Source: Nocardioides sp. Root682 (GTDB lineage Bacteria; Actinomycetota; Actinomycetes; Propionibacteriales; Nocardioidaceae). From it: a stretch of DNA of 64,000 bases. Made by a program: the position numbers and the translations under genes. Each line of letters opens with the position of its first letter. Positions within the stretch are counted from its first letter, which is position 1. The DNA lies in assembly GCF_001427795.1 (NCBI RefSeq), contig NZ_LMHJ01000003.1, forward strand, positions 851,106 to 915,105. Reading direction: 5' to 3'. Below, piece after piece: positions 44,510 through 54,343 of the stretch. The notes under the pieces were generated by a model, which was not told the DNA's origin, ran no database searches, and worked only from the letters and a program-made list of their open reading frames with translations.

Positions 44510-45052
44510 CGCGTCGGCCGCGACCATCACCTCGACGGTGGTGAACCGCTCGTCGGTCAGCCACTGCTCGCGCAGGGTGTCGACCCGACCGCCGGTGATC
44601 GGCGGCCACATCTCGCACGGGAAGAAGTCGTCGAGGACGACGATGCCGCCGGGCTCGATGAGGTCGGCGATCTTGTCGACCGCGACGGCCGTCGGATCGC
44701 CGGAGTCGAGGAAGAGCAGCGAGAACGGGCCCTTGTCCATCAACGTCGACCAGTCGGCGGCGAGGACGTCGACGAGCGGGTCGTCGGTGAAGATCTCGGA
44801 CGCTGCGGCCGCGAGCTTCGGGTTGAGCTCCGCGGTGATGATCCGCGCCTTGTCGTTGCGTACGCCGGAGCGCAGCCATGCCGTACCGACGCCACACCCC
44901 GTGCCGAACTCCGCCATCGTCCCCTCGCGGGTCGCGGCGAGGGTGGCCAGCAGCCGACCGGTCTCGTTGCGGCAGAAGGCCACGTAACCCGCCCGCCGGC
45001 AGACGTCGAAGGCGCGGCTGACCACACCGGGCAAGTCGGGGGGCGCGCTCAT
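44483..45052 (-). CDS. SAM-dependent O-methyltransferase-like protein
   Basis: A 189-residue class I methyltransferase. The SAM-binding motif I is MAEFGTGCGVGTAWL (about residues 46-60), the acidic loop is ITAELNP, and the post-motif LLFLDSGD and VVLDDFFP are of the O-methyltransferase family 3 type. The acceptor is unknown. Its start is divergent from the leuB leader. The 3' end overlaps the SDR gene. Confidence 0.82.
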   Translation of the reverse strand: MSAPPDLPGVVSRAFDVCRRAGYVAFCRNETGRLLATLAATREGTMAEFGTGCGVGTAWLRSGVRNDKARIITAELNPKLAAAASEIFTDDPLVDVLAADWSTLMDKGPFSLLFLDSGDPTAVAVDKIADLIEPGGIVVLDDFFPCEMWPPITGGRVDTLREQWLTDERFTTVEVMVAADASALIATRR

Positions 45053-45133
45053 GCAACGAGTCTTACATCCGGTGTCTCAGATGCTGTGACGGCGATCTCG
45101 CATGCCGAAACCTGACCGCATGGCGGGATCGGC

Positions 45134-45163
45134 CTGACACACACCGCATCGTGCGGCTATCGT
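45134..45163 (+). promoter_or_regulatory. Probable promoter of the leuB leader
   Basis: CTGACA (45134-45139) and TATCGT (45158-45163) are 18 bases apart. Transcription would start near 45170, at or just before the leader-peptide ATG at 45173. The stretch 45053-45133 upstream of it, shared with the divergent methyltransferase gene, shows nothing else I can name. Confidence 0.55.
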
Positions 45164-45172
45164 TCTCCCATC

Positions 45173-45217
45173 ATGCGTGGCGCCCTTCTCGTAATCGGCT
45201 GCCGCGGCGAGGCCTGA
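45173..45217 (+). CDS. leuB leader peptide (MRGALLVIGCRGEA)
   Basis: A 14-codon frame with consecutive Leu-Leu-Val-Ile codons (5-8), directly behind a promoter and partly overlapping the first hairpin arm. All three branched-chain residues are represented, so stalling would report on any of them. It is the same kind of element as the ilvB leader peptide. Confidence 0.7.
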   Translation: MRGALLVIGCRGEA

Positions 45218-45410
45218 AGAAGGCCACCTCGCCGCGGTGACTGCGGCGATCCCATGATCCTCCGCCCCCGGGCCTTCGACCATCAGAATCGAAGCCCTGG
45301 CGCATCTCCGACGCACCGCGGCGGGCCCACCGATCGGCAAGAGACGCGATCCGTAGCCCCGACGCAGTCGACTCCCGTGAGACCCACGAGCTGACGCCCA
45401 CCCGCCGCGG
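45202..45410 (+). promoter_or_regulatory. Four-segment attenuator-like leader RNA of leuB
   Basis: Four mutually complementary GC segments: 1, CCGCGGCGAGG (45202-45212); 2, CCTCGCCGCGG (45227-45237); 3, CCGCGGCGGG (45316-45325); 4, CCCGCCGCGG (45401-45410). Pairings 1:2 (11 bp) and 3:4 (10 bp) are perfect, and 2:3 can form 8 bp instead. Segment 1 overlaps the leader peptide. No U-run follows segment 4, so the switch may act on Rho access or on translation. The rest of 45238-45451 holds no ORF with coding character. Confidence 0.62.
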
Positions 45411-45451
45411 TGGGGGACGCCAGGGCGAACCCATCCGGAAGCAGACCTGCC

Positions 45452-45622
45452 ATGTTCACCACCGCCACCACCACGCACCGCACCTCGACGGCCTCCGGCT
45501 CGGACTGGGGCCCCGCCCGCCACGATCCAGAGCACCCGTTGCACAGCGCCCTGCTCGACAGCGACCCGTTCTCGGCGGTTGCCCTGCGAGACGGCGACGA
45601 CGCGCGCCCCGACGACAACTAA
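45452..45622 (+). CDS. Small unknown protein between leader and leuB
   Basis: A 56-residue frame with very strong G/C third-position bias, as in the neighbouring genes. It begins with a Thr-rich stretch and ends in an acidic tail (RDGDDARPDDN). The middle (DPEHPLHSALLDSDPFSAVALR) looks like a short helix pair. It ends 11 bases before leuB. The ribosome site is weak (CCGGAAG, some 12 bases away). It lies inside the regulated leader, so it may be a regulated small protein or a second leader element. Confidence 0.5.
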   Translation: MFTTATTTHRTSTASGSDWGPARHDPEHPLHSALLDSDPFSAVALRDGDDARPDDN

Positions 45623-45633
45623 TCTCTCCTCAC

Positions 45634-46740
45634 ATGACCGAATCCTCTGCTGCAGCCGGCTCCGTCACCTCCTCGACCGGCCAGGTCAACCTCGCCGTCA
45701 TCCCCGGTGACGGCATCGGTCCCGAGGTCACCGCCGAAGCGCTCAAGGTGCTCGAGGTGGCCGCGCCCGCCGAGGTGAAGTTCGCCCAGACGCAGTACAA
45801 CCTCGGTGCCGAGAACTACCTCGCGACCGGTGAGGTGCTCGCCGACAGCGTTCTCGAGGAGATCCGCGGCCAGGACGCGATCCTGCTCGGCGCGGTCGGC
45901 GGCAAGCCGAACGACCCCAACCTGCCGCCCGGCATCCTCGAGCGTGGCCTGCTGCTCCGCCTGCGCTTCGAGCTCGACCACTACGTCAACCTGCGTCCGT
46001 CGCAGCTGTTCCCCGGCGCGACGTCGCCTCTGTCCGAAGCCGTCCTCGGCAAGGGAGACATCGACTTCGTCGTGGTCCGTGAGGGCACCGAGGGTCCCTA
46101 CACCGGCAACGGTGGCGCGCTGCGCGTCGGCACGCCGGCCGAGGTCGCGACCGAGGTCTCGGTCAACACGGCCTTCGGCGTGGAGCGGGTCATCCGCGAC
46201 GCCTTCGCCCGCGCCCGGAAGCGCCCGCGCAAGAAGCTGACGCTGGTCCACAAGACCAACGTGCTGGTCAACGCGGGCTCGGTCTGGTGGCGGTTGTTCG
46301 AGGAGGTGGCCAAGGAGTTCCCGGACGTCACGACCGACTACAGCCACATCGACGCCGTGATGATCTACCTGACCACCGACCCGCAGCGCTTCGACGTGAT
46401 CGTCACCGACAACCTGTTCGGCGACATCATCACCGACCTGGCGGCCGCCATCACCGGTGGCATCGGCCTGGCCGCGTCGGGCAACGTCAACCCCGACCGC
46501 ACCGCGCCGTCGATGTTCGAGCCGGTCCACGGCTCGGCACCCGACATCGCCGGCCAGCTGATCGCCGACCCGACGGCCGCGATCCTGTCCGGTGCGCTCC
46601 TGCTCGACCACCTCGGCCACCCCGAGGCCGCTGCCCGCATCGAGACCGCCGTACTGGCGGACCTTGCTGCGCGCACGCCGGGCCAGTCGCGTCGTACGCC
46701 CGAGGTGGGCGACGCGATCGCAGCCCGAGTAGCCGGCTGA
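45634..46740 (+). CDS. leuB: 3-Isopropylmalate dehydrogenase
   Basis: A 368-residue NAD- and Mg-dependent decarboxylating dehydrogenase of leucine synthesis, probably also acting on methylmalate in the citramalate route to isoleucine. It shows AVIPGDGIGPEVTAEALKVL near the start (after an unusual Ser/Thr-rich tail of about 17 residues), VVREGTEGPYTGNGG, the active-site Lys/Asp region LVHKTNVL, and VTDNLFGDIITDLAA followed by FEPVHGSAPDIAG. It is followed by ilvE after 63 bases and controlled by the leader upstream. Confidence 0.96.
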   Translation: MTESSAAAGSVTSSTGQVNLAVIPGDGIGPEVTAEALKVLEVAAPAEVKFAQTQYNLGAENYLATGEVLADSVLEEIRGQDAILLGAVGGKPNDPNLPPGILERGLLLRLRFELDHYVNLRPSQLFPGATSPLSEAVLGKGDIDFVVVREGTEGPYTGNGGALRVGTPAEVATEVSVNTAFGVERVIRDAFARARKRPRKKLTLVHKTNVLVNAGSVWWRLFEEVAKEFPDVTTDYSHIDAVMIYLTTDPQRFDVIVTDNLFGDIITDLAAAITGGIGLAASGNVNPDRTAPSMFEPVHGSAPDIAGQLIADPTAAILSGALLLDHLGHPEAAARIETAVLADLAARTPGQSRRTPEVGDAIAARVAG

Positions 46741-46803
46741 CCGCGCCCTCTGCGGCGCGGCCCGGCCTGCTTCTCCCACCCGCGACCCCAGAGGACTAAT
46801 CTC

Positions 46804-47898
46804 GTGACCATGCAGATCACCACCACCCTTTCTGCGGAACAGACCGACGACGCACGGCTGGCAGAGATCCTGTCCAACCCGGGCTTCGGCGTGCACTTCT
46901 CCGACCACATGTTCACCGTCGAATGGACCCCCGAAAAGGGTTGGTACGACGCCCGGATCACGCCCTACGGGCCGATCACCCTCGACCCGGCCGCGGCCGT
47001 CCTGCACTACGCGCAGGAGACGTTCGAGGGCATGAAGGCCTACCGGCACCCAAGTGAAGATGGCGACTCGATCTGGCTGTTCCGCCCCGAGGCCAACGCG
47101 GCGCGGATGGAGCGGTCCAGCCACCGCCTCGCGCTGCCGGTGCTCGACCCCGCCGACTTCGTGCAGGCCGTTGAGGCCCTGGTCAAGGTCGACGCGCGCT
47201 GGGTGCCGGACAACAGCGACGGTGGCGAGAAGAGCCTCTACCTGCGCCCGTTCATGTTCGCCTCCGAGAAGTTCCTCGGGGTGCGGCCCGCGCAGCACGT
47301 CACCTTCATGGTGATCGCGAGCCCCGCGGGCGCCTACTTCAAGGGCGGCATCAAGCCGGTCACCCTGTGGCTGACCGAGGACTACACCCGCGCCGGTCGC
47401 GGTGGCATGGGCGCGGCCAAGACGGGTGGCAACTACGCCAGCTCGCTGGTCGCCCAGCAGGAGGCCTACGCCCAGGGCTGTGACCAGGTCGTGTTCCTCG
47501 ACGCCCAGGAGGGCAAGTACGTCGAGGAGCTCGGCGGGATGAACATGTACTTCGTCTACGACGACGGTTCGATCGTCACGCCCGAGACCGGCACCATCCT
47601 CGAGGGCATCACGCGTGCCTCGATCATCGAGCTCGCCGGCAAGATGGGCCACCAGGTCACCGAGCGCCGCTTCGGGATCGACGAGTGGCGCGCCGACGTG
47701 GCCAGCGGCCGGATCACCGAGATCTTCGCCTGCGGCACTGCCGCCGTCGTCACGCCCGTGGGATCGCTGAAGACCAAGGACGGCGAAGTGCCGGCGCCCC
47801 CGAGCCAGGACCTGACCAAGCGGATCCGCGAGGCGCTCGTGGGCGTGCAGCTGGGTCGGGCCGAGGACACCTTCGGCTGGATGCACGAAGTCGTTTGA
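46804..47898 (+). CDS. ilvE: Branched-chain amino acid aminotransferase
   Basis: A 364-residue fold-type IV, PLP-dependent transaminase that makes the last step of Val, Leu and Ile synthesis. The PLP Lys is in MGAAKTGGNYASSLVAQQ, and EELGGMNMYFVYDDGSIVTP and GTAAVVTPVG are class signatures. The GTG at 46804 is the better start because GAGG lies nine bases upstream; ATG 46810 is the alternative. It forms a pair with leuB. The gene ends just before copy B of the dispersed repeat. Confidence 0.96.
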   Translation: MTMQITTTLSAEQTDDARLAEILSNPGFGVHFSDHMFTVEWTPEKGWYDARITPYGPITLDPAAAVLHYAQETFEGMKAYRHPSEDGDSIWLFRPEANAARMERSSHRLALPVLDPADFVQAVEALVKVDARWVPDNSDGGEKSLYLRPFMFASEKFLGVRPAQHVTFMVIASPAGAYFKGGIKPVTLWLTEDYTRAGRGGMGAAKTGGNYASSLVAQQEAYAQGCDQVVFLDAQEGKYVEELGGMNMYFVYDDGSIVTPETGTILEGITRASIIELAGKMGHQVTERRFGIDEWRADVASGRITEIFACGTAAVVTPVGSLKTKDGEVPAPPSQDLTKRIREALVGVQLGRAEDTFGWMHEVV

Positions 47899-47900
47899 TT

Positions 47901-48013
47901 GCGCGAGAGCGTCTTCGCTTCGGTGGGGGGCAGCAAGCTGCCGGAGCTTCGCTCCCGCCGCGCTGCCGCGCCGCGGTTGTCTTTCGTAGGTCCTTCCTTG
48001 GTCTGGCGGCAAG
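47901..48013 (+). repeat. Dispersed ~115-bp repeat, copy B
   Basis: Counterpart of 19109-19223 in the opposite orientation. It keeps GCGCGAG at the start, GGCAGCAAGCTGCC (47929-47942), the 18-base TCCCGCCGCGCTGCCGCG near 47953-47970, and CTGGCGGCAAG at the end (48003-48013). Between blocks the two copies differ by scattered substitutions, many compensated in possible stems. It lies between ilvE and the promoter region of the ABC exporter. Confidence 0.75.
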
Positions 48014-48029
48014 ACGACGGTGGCTGTCG

Positions 48030-48062
48030 GCGGTGAAACCGCGGTGATGCCGCGGTGAAACC
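48030..48062 (+). promoter_or_regulatory. Three tandem 11-bp repeats: likely SARP operator
   Basis: GCGGTGAAACC, GCGGTGATGCC and GCGGTGAAACC follow one another without a gap, 58 bases before the exporter gene at 48121. Direct repeats at an 11-bp period upstream of the -10 are the typical binding site of SARP regulators, and a SARP-type gene faces this unit at 49954-53064. Confidence 0.6.
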
Positions 48063-48120
48063 GGCAGCCAGCACGCTCCTTCCATGAGCCGGGTCGATCC
48101 CCGGCCGCGAAGGAGCAACC

Positions 48121-49109
<989 letters not shown>

Positions 49110-49110
<1 letters not shown>

Positions 49111-49952
49111 TGACCACCCTGCTTCCGGACCTTCCCACCACCGCCGTGCCGGCCGCACCGGGCGCCGATCGCGTCCTGGCCGCCCGGCCCTCCCTGCGCG
49201 ACACGGTCAACCAGACCCTGGCCATGGCGTGGCGCGCCACGAAGAAGATGCGCCGCAACCCCGAGCAGTTCTTCGACGTGACGCTGCAGCCGATCCTGTT
49301 CACCGCGATGTTCGCCTACATCTTCGGCGGTGCGGTCTCGGGCTCCGTGGCCGACTACCTGCCGCTGATCATCCCGGGCATCCTCGCGCAGACCGCACTG
49401 ACCGCGTGCATGGCGACGGGGACCCAGATGCGCGAGGACATGGACAAGGGCGTCTTCGACCGCTTCAAGTCCTTGCCGATCGCGCGCATCGCCCCCTTGG
49501 CTGGACCGATGCTCGCGGACCTCATCCGCTACGGCACCGCCGCGACGATCACCATCCTCGTCGGCATCGCGATGGGCTACCGCCCGGGCGGCGGCGTCCT
49601 CGGTGTTCTCGCCGGCTGGGCGCTCACGATCTTCGCCGGCTGGTCGCTGTCGTGGATCTTCGCCTGGCTCGGCACGGTCGCGCGCTCGGCGCAGGCCGTG
49701 CAGGGGATCGGGATGATGATCATGTTCCCGCTGACCTTCCTGTCCAACGCGTTCGTCCCGATGGACACGCTGCCGGGCTGGCTCGAGGCCTTCGTGAAGA
49801 TCAACCCGGTCTCGCACGTGGTGACCGCGGTGCGTGACCTGATGAACGACGGCAACGTCACCGTCCAGGTCGGTTGGGCCCTGCTCGGCTGCGCCGTGGT
49901 GGTCGCTGTCTTCGCCCCGCTGGCGGTGCGGACCTACTTCCGCAAGATGTGA
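49110..49952 (+). CDS. ABC-2 permease (DrrB-like)
   Basis: A 280-residue permease with about six membrane helices and the ABC-2 signature region GIGMMIMFPLTFLSNAFVPMDTLPGWLEAFVKINPVSHVV (split over residues 210-250), the DrrB pattern. With the ATPase it forms an exporter for hydrophobic compounds. It ends one base before the convergent SARP-type gene, so no terminator separates them. Confidence 0.93.
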
Positions 49953-49953
49953 C

Positions 49954-52900
49954 TCAGAGGATGCGTCCGACGGCGGCGCGGGCTTCGACCAGGAGGTCGG
50001 GTCCGCGCCGTTCGCCGTACTCGGCCTCGACGGCGGCCAGGACGCCGGGCGCGTGCTCCGCACACAACGCCTGCGCCCGGTCCCACTGCATCGTCGGGGC
50101 GAACCGGTAGTAGGAGAACCGGTCTGCCAGCACCAGGACCCGTACGGCGTCGGGGGCCGGACCGTCGGTGCGCAACAGGGCCCACAGGCCGAGGCCGAAC
50201 AACACCAGTCCCGCAACGGGAAAGTCCATGAACGGCTGTTCCGGGTCCAGTGCGCCGAGCGCCTTGGCCGCCAGTGACGCCTGCAGATCGCTGCCGTCGT
50301 CGCCGTGACCGTAGAGGGCGAAGGCCGAAACGGCGGCGGCCTCACCCGAGATCGCCCACGGGGTGACCTGCTCCTCCGAGCCGGGCAGGCGCATCGCCCG
50401 GCTCGCCTCGGCGGCCGCCCGGTGCAGCCGCAGTCCCTCGGCGACGTCGTCGGTGGCGAGCGCCAGCTCAGCGCGGGTGCGCATGATCGCGACGTCTCCG
50501 CCGGGCAGGCCCGTGGGCGCGAGTGCGGCAAGCTCGGCGATCTGGGAGGCAGCCCCCGACAGGTCGCCGCGGATCATCGTCGAGGTCGCCACGATCGCCC
50601 GGTTCTGGACCGCGTCGTCCACGGCCCCGAGCCGTTCGAGCACCGGCAGGGCGAGCAGCGCGTGCTCGGCCGCGCGCTCGGCGTCGCCGAGCTGTGCGTG
50701 CAGCTCGGCCAGCTGGGCGTCGATCATCGCTCGCCGCCATGGGCCTTCCTCGACATGGACCAGCGGCAGCGCCTGGTGCAGGGCATCGACGGCGCCGCCG
50801 GGGTCGCCGTTGTTCTCCCACTGATGGGCCGCCCACTGCAGCGCGAGGCAGCGCACCCACGGATCGGGATCCTCGATCAGGTGGGTCAGGTCGGTGGCGA
50901 CGCCTTCGGTCTGGGCGAGGGTGACCCGCACCAGGGCAGCCAAGGCCGGATGTGCGGTGTCGTGACCGAGCGCCTCCAGCTGTCCGGTGAGCTGCTCGGC
51001 CCCGCCGGAGCCGGTGAACCGCACGCTGAACAACGTGGCGCACAGCGCGGAGCGGGCGGTGTCGGTGAGAGCCGGCGACACCTCCCACCCGTCGAGCGCC
51101 CGGCCCACGGCAGGCGCGACGGCCATGCTGCGGAAGTGGTCGCCGCTGATGGACCAGTAGCCGCCGAGGGTCGCGAACAGCACGGCCACGGCGTCCTGGT
51201 CACCCGCGCCGATGGCCTCCCTCAGGATGTCGGCGAGGTTGGTCTCCTCCTCGCGGAGCCGGTCCATCGCCTCGACCTGGTCGGTGTTGAAGAGCCGTCG
51301 ACCCTCGCGGCTCGCGAGGTCGACGGCCCACGACTGCAACGCGTTCGACACCTTGCCGGACTCGCCCGCGGCCTCGCGCTGGAGGCGGCCGAACTCGCGG
51401 ACCGTCTCGAGCATCCGGAAGCGCGTGCCGTCGTCGGTGTCGCTCACGACGAGCAGCGACTGCTCGACGAGGTCCTCGACGGTCTCGAGCGCGTCGTCGC
51501 CGAGGACGGCGCCGGCGGCCTCGAGCGTGAACCCGTCGTGGAAGGCAGAGAGGTATCGCCATGCGCGGCGTTCGCGCTCCTCCAGCAGGTTCCAGGACCA
51601 GTCGATGACGGCCAGGAGGGTGCGGTGCCGGTCCGGTGCGCTGCGGTCCCCGCCGCGGAGCAGGGCGAAGCGGTCGTCGAGCCGGCGGGCGATCTCGGCC
51701 GGGTGCATCACCCGGACCTTGGCGGCAGCCAGCTCGATCGCCAGCGGCAGGCCGTCGAGGCGGTCCACCACCGCGCGAACGTCCACCTCGTCGAGCCGGA
51801 CCCCTGGTCGTGCTGCGGCCGCCCGGGTGCAGAAGAGCTCGACCGCGTCGTCGGAGCCCAGGTGGGGGAGCAGGTGCACGTGCTCGGCCGCGATGGCGAG
51901 CGGCGAGCGGGTCGTCGTCAGGACCCGCAGCTCACGGGTGGTCGCCACCAGGAACGCCACCAGGTCGGCGACCGCGTCCACGATGTGCTCGCAGTTGTCG
52001 AGGACCAGGAGGGTGGGCGCCTGGTCGAGGTGCTGCGCGATCCTGGCCCGTACGTCGGCCCGCTGCTCCGGTGTGAGGGTACGACGCCCGCTGACCGAGT
52101 CGCGGACACCGAGCGCCGAGCCGACCTCGCCGATGAGGTCCTCGGCTGCGGTGACGCCGACCAGCTCGACGAAGTGGACGACCGGCTGGGTCGCGGCGCG
52201 CGCGACCGTGTGCGCGAGACGCGTCTTGCCGAGCCCGCCGGGCCCGACGATCGACACGACTCGTGCGCTGGTGAGCAGCGCACCGATGGTGCGCAGGTCG
52301 GCGTCGCGCCCGAGGAGCGGCCCGGCGTCGTACCGCAGGCCCTCCCGGACCGGGCTGTCCAGCGCCAGCAGCTCGCGGTGCACGCGTTGGAGGTCCGGGC
52401 CGGGATCAGCTCCGGTGCGATCGCGGACTCTCTGCCGGTGGCGTTCGAAGCGATCCAGGGCAGCCGCCGGACCGCGCACCGCGCCCTCGGCGCGAAGGAG
52501 GTCGACCAGCAGTGGTTCGTCGTTGGGTGCGCTGTCGGAGGCGGCCTCCAACAGGGGCAGCGCCTCGGCGTGCTGGCCCGACCGTTCGAGAGCACGGGCC
52601 CGCACCAGTGCGGCGGTGCGCAGGTCGTCCGTGGCCCGGCGCCGGACCTCGGCCAGGGGACCGTTCTCGGCGTCGGCGACGCCCGAGGGCGCGAGGGCGA
52701 GGGCTTCCTCCGCGTGTGCGCGCGCTGCCGGTGCGTCGTCGGACAGTGCCTTCCGGGCGAGCTGCGCGCAGCGGCGCAGGTGCAGCGCGTCGATCTGGGT
52801 GGGGGCGACCTGGAGCCGGTAGCCGTCTCCTTCGGTGACCAGCGTCTCGGCGCCGACGACGGATCGGACCCGGGAGACCAGGACCTGCAGTGCCTTGCCG

Positions 52901-53064
52901 GGATTGGCAGGGACGTCCTCGCCCCAGACGAGGTCGACGAGCCGGTCGGTGCCGACGGTGCGCCCCGCGTCGACGAGCGCGGCGAGCAGTGCCTGCGGGC
53001 GATCGCCGGGAATCGCCGTACCGTCCCACTGCACGCCGTCGAGAAGTGTCAGGCGGAAGGGCAC
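49954..53064 (-). CDS. SARP/AfsR-type regulator: DNA-binding + BTAD + NTPase + TPR
   Basis: A 1036-residue regulator. An OmpR-like winged helix (residues 1-90, with DRLVDLVWGEDVPANPGKALQVLVSRVRS) and a bacterial transcriptional activation domain (about 95-240) make the SARP half. A STAND-type NTPase follows, with P-loop GPGGLGKTRL (about 267-276), Walker B TLLVLDNCEHI and LTTTRSPLAI. A long helical TPR-like region reaches the end. Such proteins activate genes through tandem direct repeats. The repeats at 48030-48062 before the facing exporter operon are candidates. It begins (GTG) nine bases downstream of the hydrolase stop. Confidence 0.92.
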   Translation of the reverse strand: MPFRLTLLDGVQWDGTAIPGDRPQALLAALVDAGRTVGTDRLVDLVWGEDVPANPGKALQVLVSRVRSVVGAETLVTEGDGYRLQVAPTQIDALHLRRCAQLARKALSDDAPAARAHAEEALALAPSGVADAENGPLAEVRRRATDDLRTAALVRARALERSGQHAEALPLLEAASDSAPNDEPLLVDLLRAEGAVRGPAAALDRFERHRQRVRDRTGADPGPDLQRVHRELLALDSPVREGLRYDAGPLLGRDADLRTIGALLTSARVVSIVGPGGLGKTRLAHTVARAATQPVVHFVELVGVTAAEDLIGEVGSALGVRDSVSGRRTLTPEQRADVRARIAQHLDQAPTLLVLDNCEHIVDAVADLVAFLVATTRELRVLTTTRSPLAIAAEHVHLLPHLGSDDAVELFCTRAAAARPGVRLDEVDVRAVVDRLDGLPLAIELAAAKVRVMHPAEIARRLDDRFALLRGGDRSAPDRHRTLLAVIDWSWNLLEERERRAWRYLSAFHDGFTLEAAGAVLGDDALETVEDLVEQSLLVVSDTDDGTRFRMLETVREFGRLQREAAGESGKVSNALQSWAVDLASREGRRLFNTDQVEAMDRLREEETNLADILREAIGAGDQDAVAVLFATLGGYWSISGDHFRSMAVAPAVGRALDGWEVSPALTDTARSALCATLFSVRFTGSGGAEQLTGQLEALGHDTAHPALAALVRVTLAQTEGVATDLTHLIEDPDPWVRCLALQWAAHQWENNGDPGGAVDALHQALPLVHVEEGPWRRAMIDAQLAELHAQLGDAERAAEHALLALPVLERLGAVDDAVQNRAIVATSTMIRGDLSGAASQIAELAALAPTGLPGGDVAIMRTRAELALATDDVAEGLRLHRAAAEASRAMRLPGSEEQVTPWAISGEAAAVSAFALYGHGDDGSDLQASLAAKALGALDPEQPFMDFPVAGLVLFGLGLWALLRTDGPAPDAVRVLVLADRFSYYRFAPTMQWDRAQALCAEHAPGVLAAVEAEYGERRGPDLLVEARAAVGRIL

Positions 53065-53073
53065 GTCGGCAGT

Positions 53074-53844
53074 CTAGGAGGCGGCTGCACCCCAGAAGGT
53101 GGCGAGCGCCGCGGCGACCTGTGCCGGGTGCGTGACGACCAGTCCGTGATCGGCACCGGGCACGAAGACATCGGTGGCGGCCGGGAACCAGGAGAGCACG
53201 GTGGTGCGGACCTCCGCCCACCACGGACCGCTCTCGGCTGCCCCGACGTGCAGCACGGGGCAGCCGATCCGCAGGGCGTCCTCGGCGGTGAAGTCCCAGC
53301 CCAGCAGGGCAGGAAGGTCCTGGTCGAAGAAGGTCGCGGCGTCCCGGCGCATCTGGAGGCGGGCGTCGGGCACCTGGTGCTCGAGGGCGGACCACCACTC
53401 GGGCGTGGTGGTCCGGTCCCAGAAGGCGTCCAGCGCCGCGTCCGGCCCGTGCTCCGCGCAGAGGGACATCAGGTCCACGCAGACCGCGACGAAGTCGTCG
53501 TGGTGGCTGGTGATCAGCGGCGGCGGTTCGACGAGAGTGAGGGTGCGGACCAGGCCGGGAGCGTGTGCGGCCAGCTCCAGGGCGACCGCGGCGGAGTAGG
53601 AGTAGCCGACGACGTCCACGGCCGGTAGGTGGAGCGACTCCAGGAGCGCGACACAGTCGGCGGCATCCCGCGCGATGGAGCCCGGGACCTCGGGTCCACG
53701 CCCGGTGTATCCCCGGCGGTGCTGGAGGATCCGCCGCCGGCCCGCCAGGGCCGGCTCGCTGGCCAGGGGCAGCAGCTCGTCCGCGCCCAGGCCGGTCTGG
53801 ATGAACAGCACGGCATCGCCGGTGCCGAGGTCCAGGAACGACAT
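53074..53844 (-). CDS. Alpha/beta hydrolase
   Basis: A 256-residue alpha/beta-hydrolase-fold protein: nucleophile Ser in VGYSYSAAVALELA (about residue 90), late catalytic His in PGADHGLVVTHP, Asp in an expected strand before it. The N-terminus starts directly with the first strand, so it is cytoplasmic. It is the first gene of a two-gene unit with the SARP-type regulator. The substrate is unknown. Confidence 0.87.
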   Translation of the reverse strand: MSFLDLGTGDAVLFIQTGLGADELLPLASEPALAGRRRILQHRRGYTGRGPEVPGSIARDAADCVALLESLHLPAVDVVGYSYSAAVALELAAHAPGLVRTLTLVEPPPLITSHHDDFVAVCVDLMSLCAEHGPDAALDAFWDRTTTPEWWSALEHQVPDARLQMRRDAATFFDQDLPALLGWDFTAEDALRIGCPVLHVGAAESGPWWAEVRTTVLSWFPAATDVFVPGADHGLVVTHPAQVAAALATFWGAAAS

Positions 53845-53894
53845 GGCTCATCGTGGCACGGGGGCGGGTCGATGCGCGGTGCTTCACTGTCCCC

Positions 53895-54296
53895 ATGGCG
53901 CACCCGATCATGTTCAGCGACGACGACCCGGGCCTCGCCGAGCTGCGGAGGATCTGCCTGGCGCTGCCCGGCGCCGAGGAGAAGGTCAGCCACGGTCGGC
54001 CCACCTTCCGCGCCGGCAAGATCTTCGCGGTCTACGGGGGCTCCGAAAAGCTCAGTCCCGGCGACCACCGGATGGTGCCGAGCGCCTTCATCTTCACCCC
54101 CGACAGCGTCGACCTGCCCGCGATCGACGAGGACGAGCGCTTCTTCGTGCCCGCCTACTACGGGCCGTACGGCGGCCGGGCGATCGACCTGGCTGCACCG
54201 GACATCGACTGGACCGAGATCGCCGAGCTCGCGGACGCGTCGTACCGCCGGATCGCCTCGAAGCGGCTGGTCGCCGAGCTCGACGCGCGCGGTTGA
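53895..54296 (+). CDS. MmcQ/YjbR-family DNA-binding-fold protein
   Basis: A 133-residue single-domain MmcQ/YjbR protein (cyaY-like fold). It shows the pattern LALPGAEEKVSHGRPTFRAG, a central strand pair FAVYGG and FIFTPD, and the closing IAELADASYRRIASKRLVAEL. Members bind DNA or are used as small regulators, but their task is unclear. It is divergent from the hydrolase gene across 50 bases. Confidence 0.87.
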   Translation: MAHPIMFSDDDPGLAELRRICLALPGAEEKVSHGRPTFRAGKIFAVYGGSEKLSPGDHRMVPSAFIFTPDSVDLPAIDEDERFFVPAYYGPYGGRAIDLAAPDIDWTEIAELADASYRRIASKRLVAELDARG

Positions 54297-54343
54297 CGTT
54301 CACGGTGACGTTGATGTGGCGCACGGCTGGGTAATCTCGGTTC

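Noticed and set aside
48030..48062. Tandem repeats considered as a mini CRISPR array
   Set aside because: Units are 11 bp and directly adjacent with no spacers, and no cas genes are near; the spacing fits a regulator site.
50305..53628. A 1107-codon plus-strand frame over the SARP-type regulator and hydrolase
   Set aside because: Antisense shadow of clear genes; translation has no recognisable fold and wrong codon-position bias.
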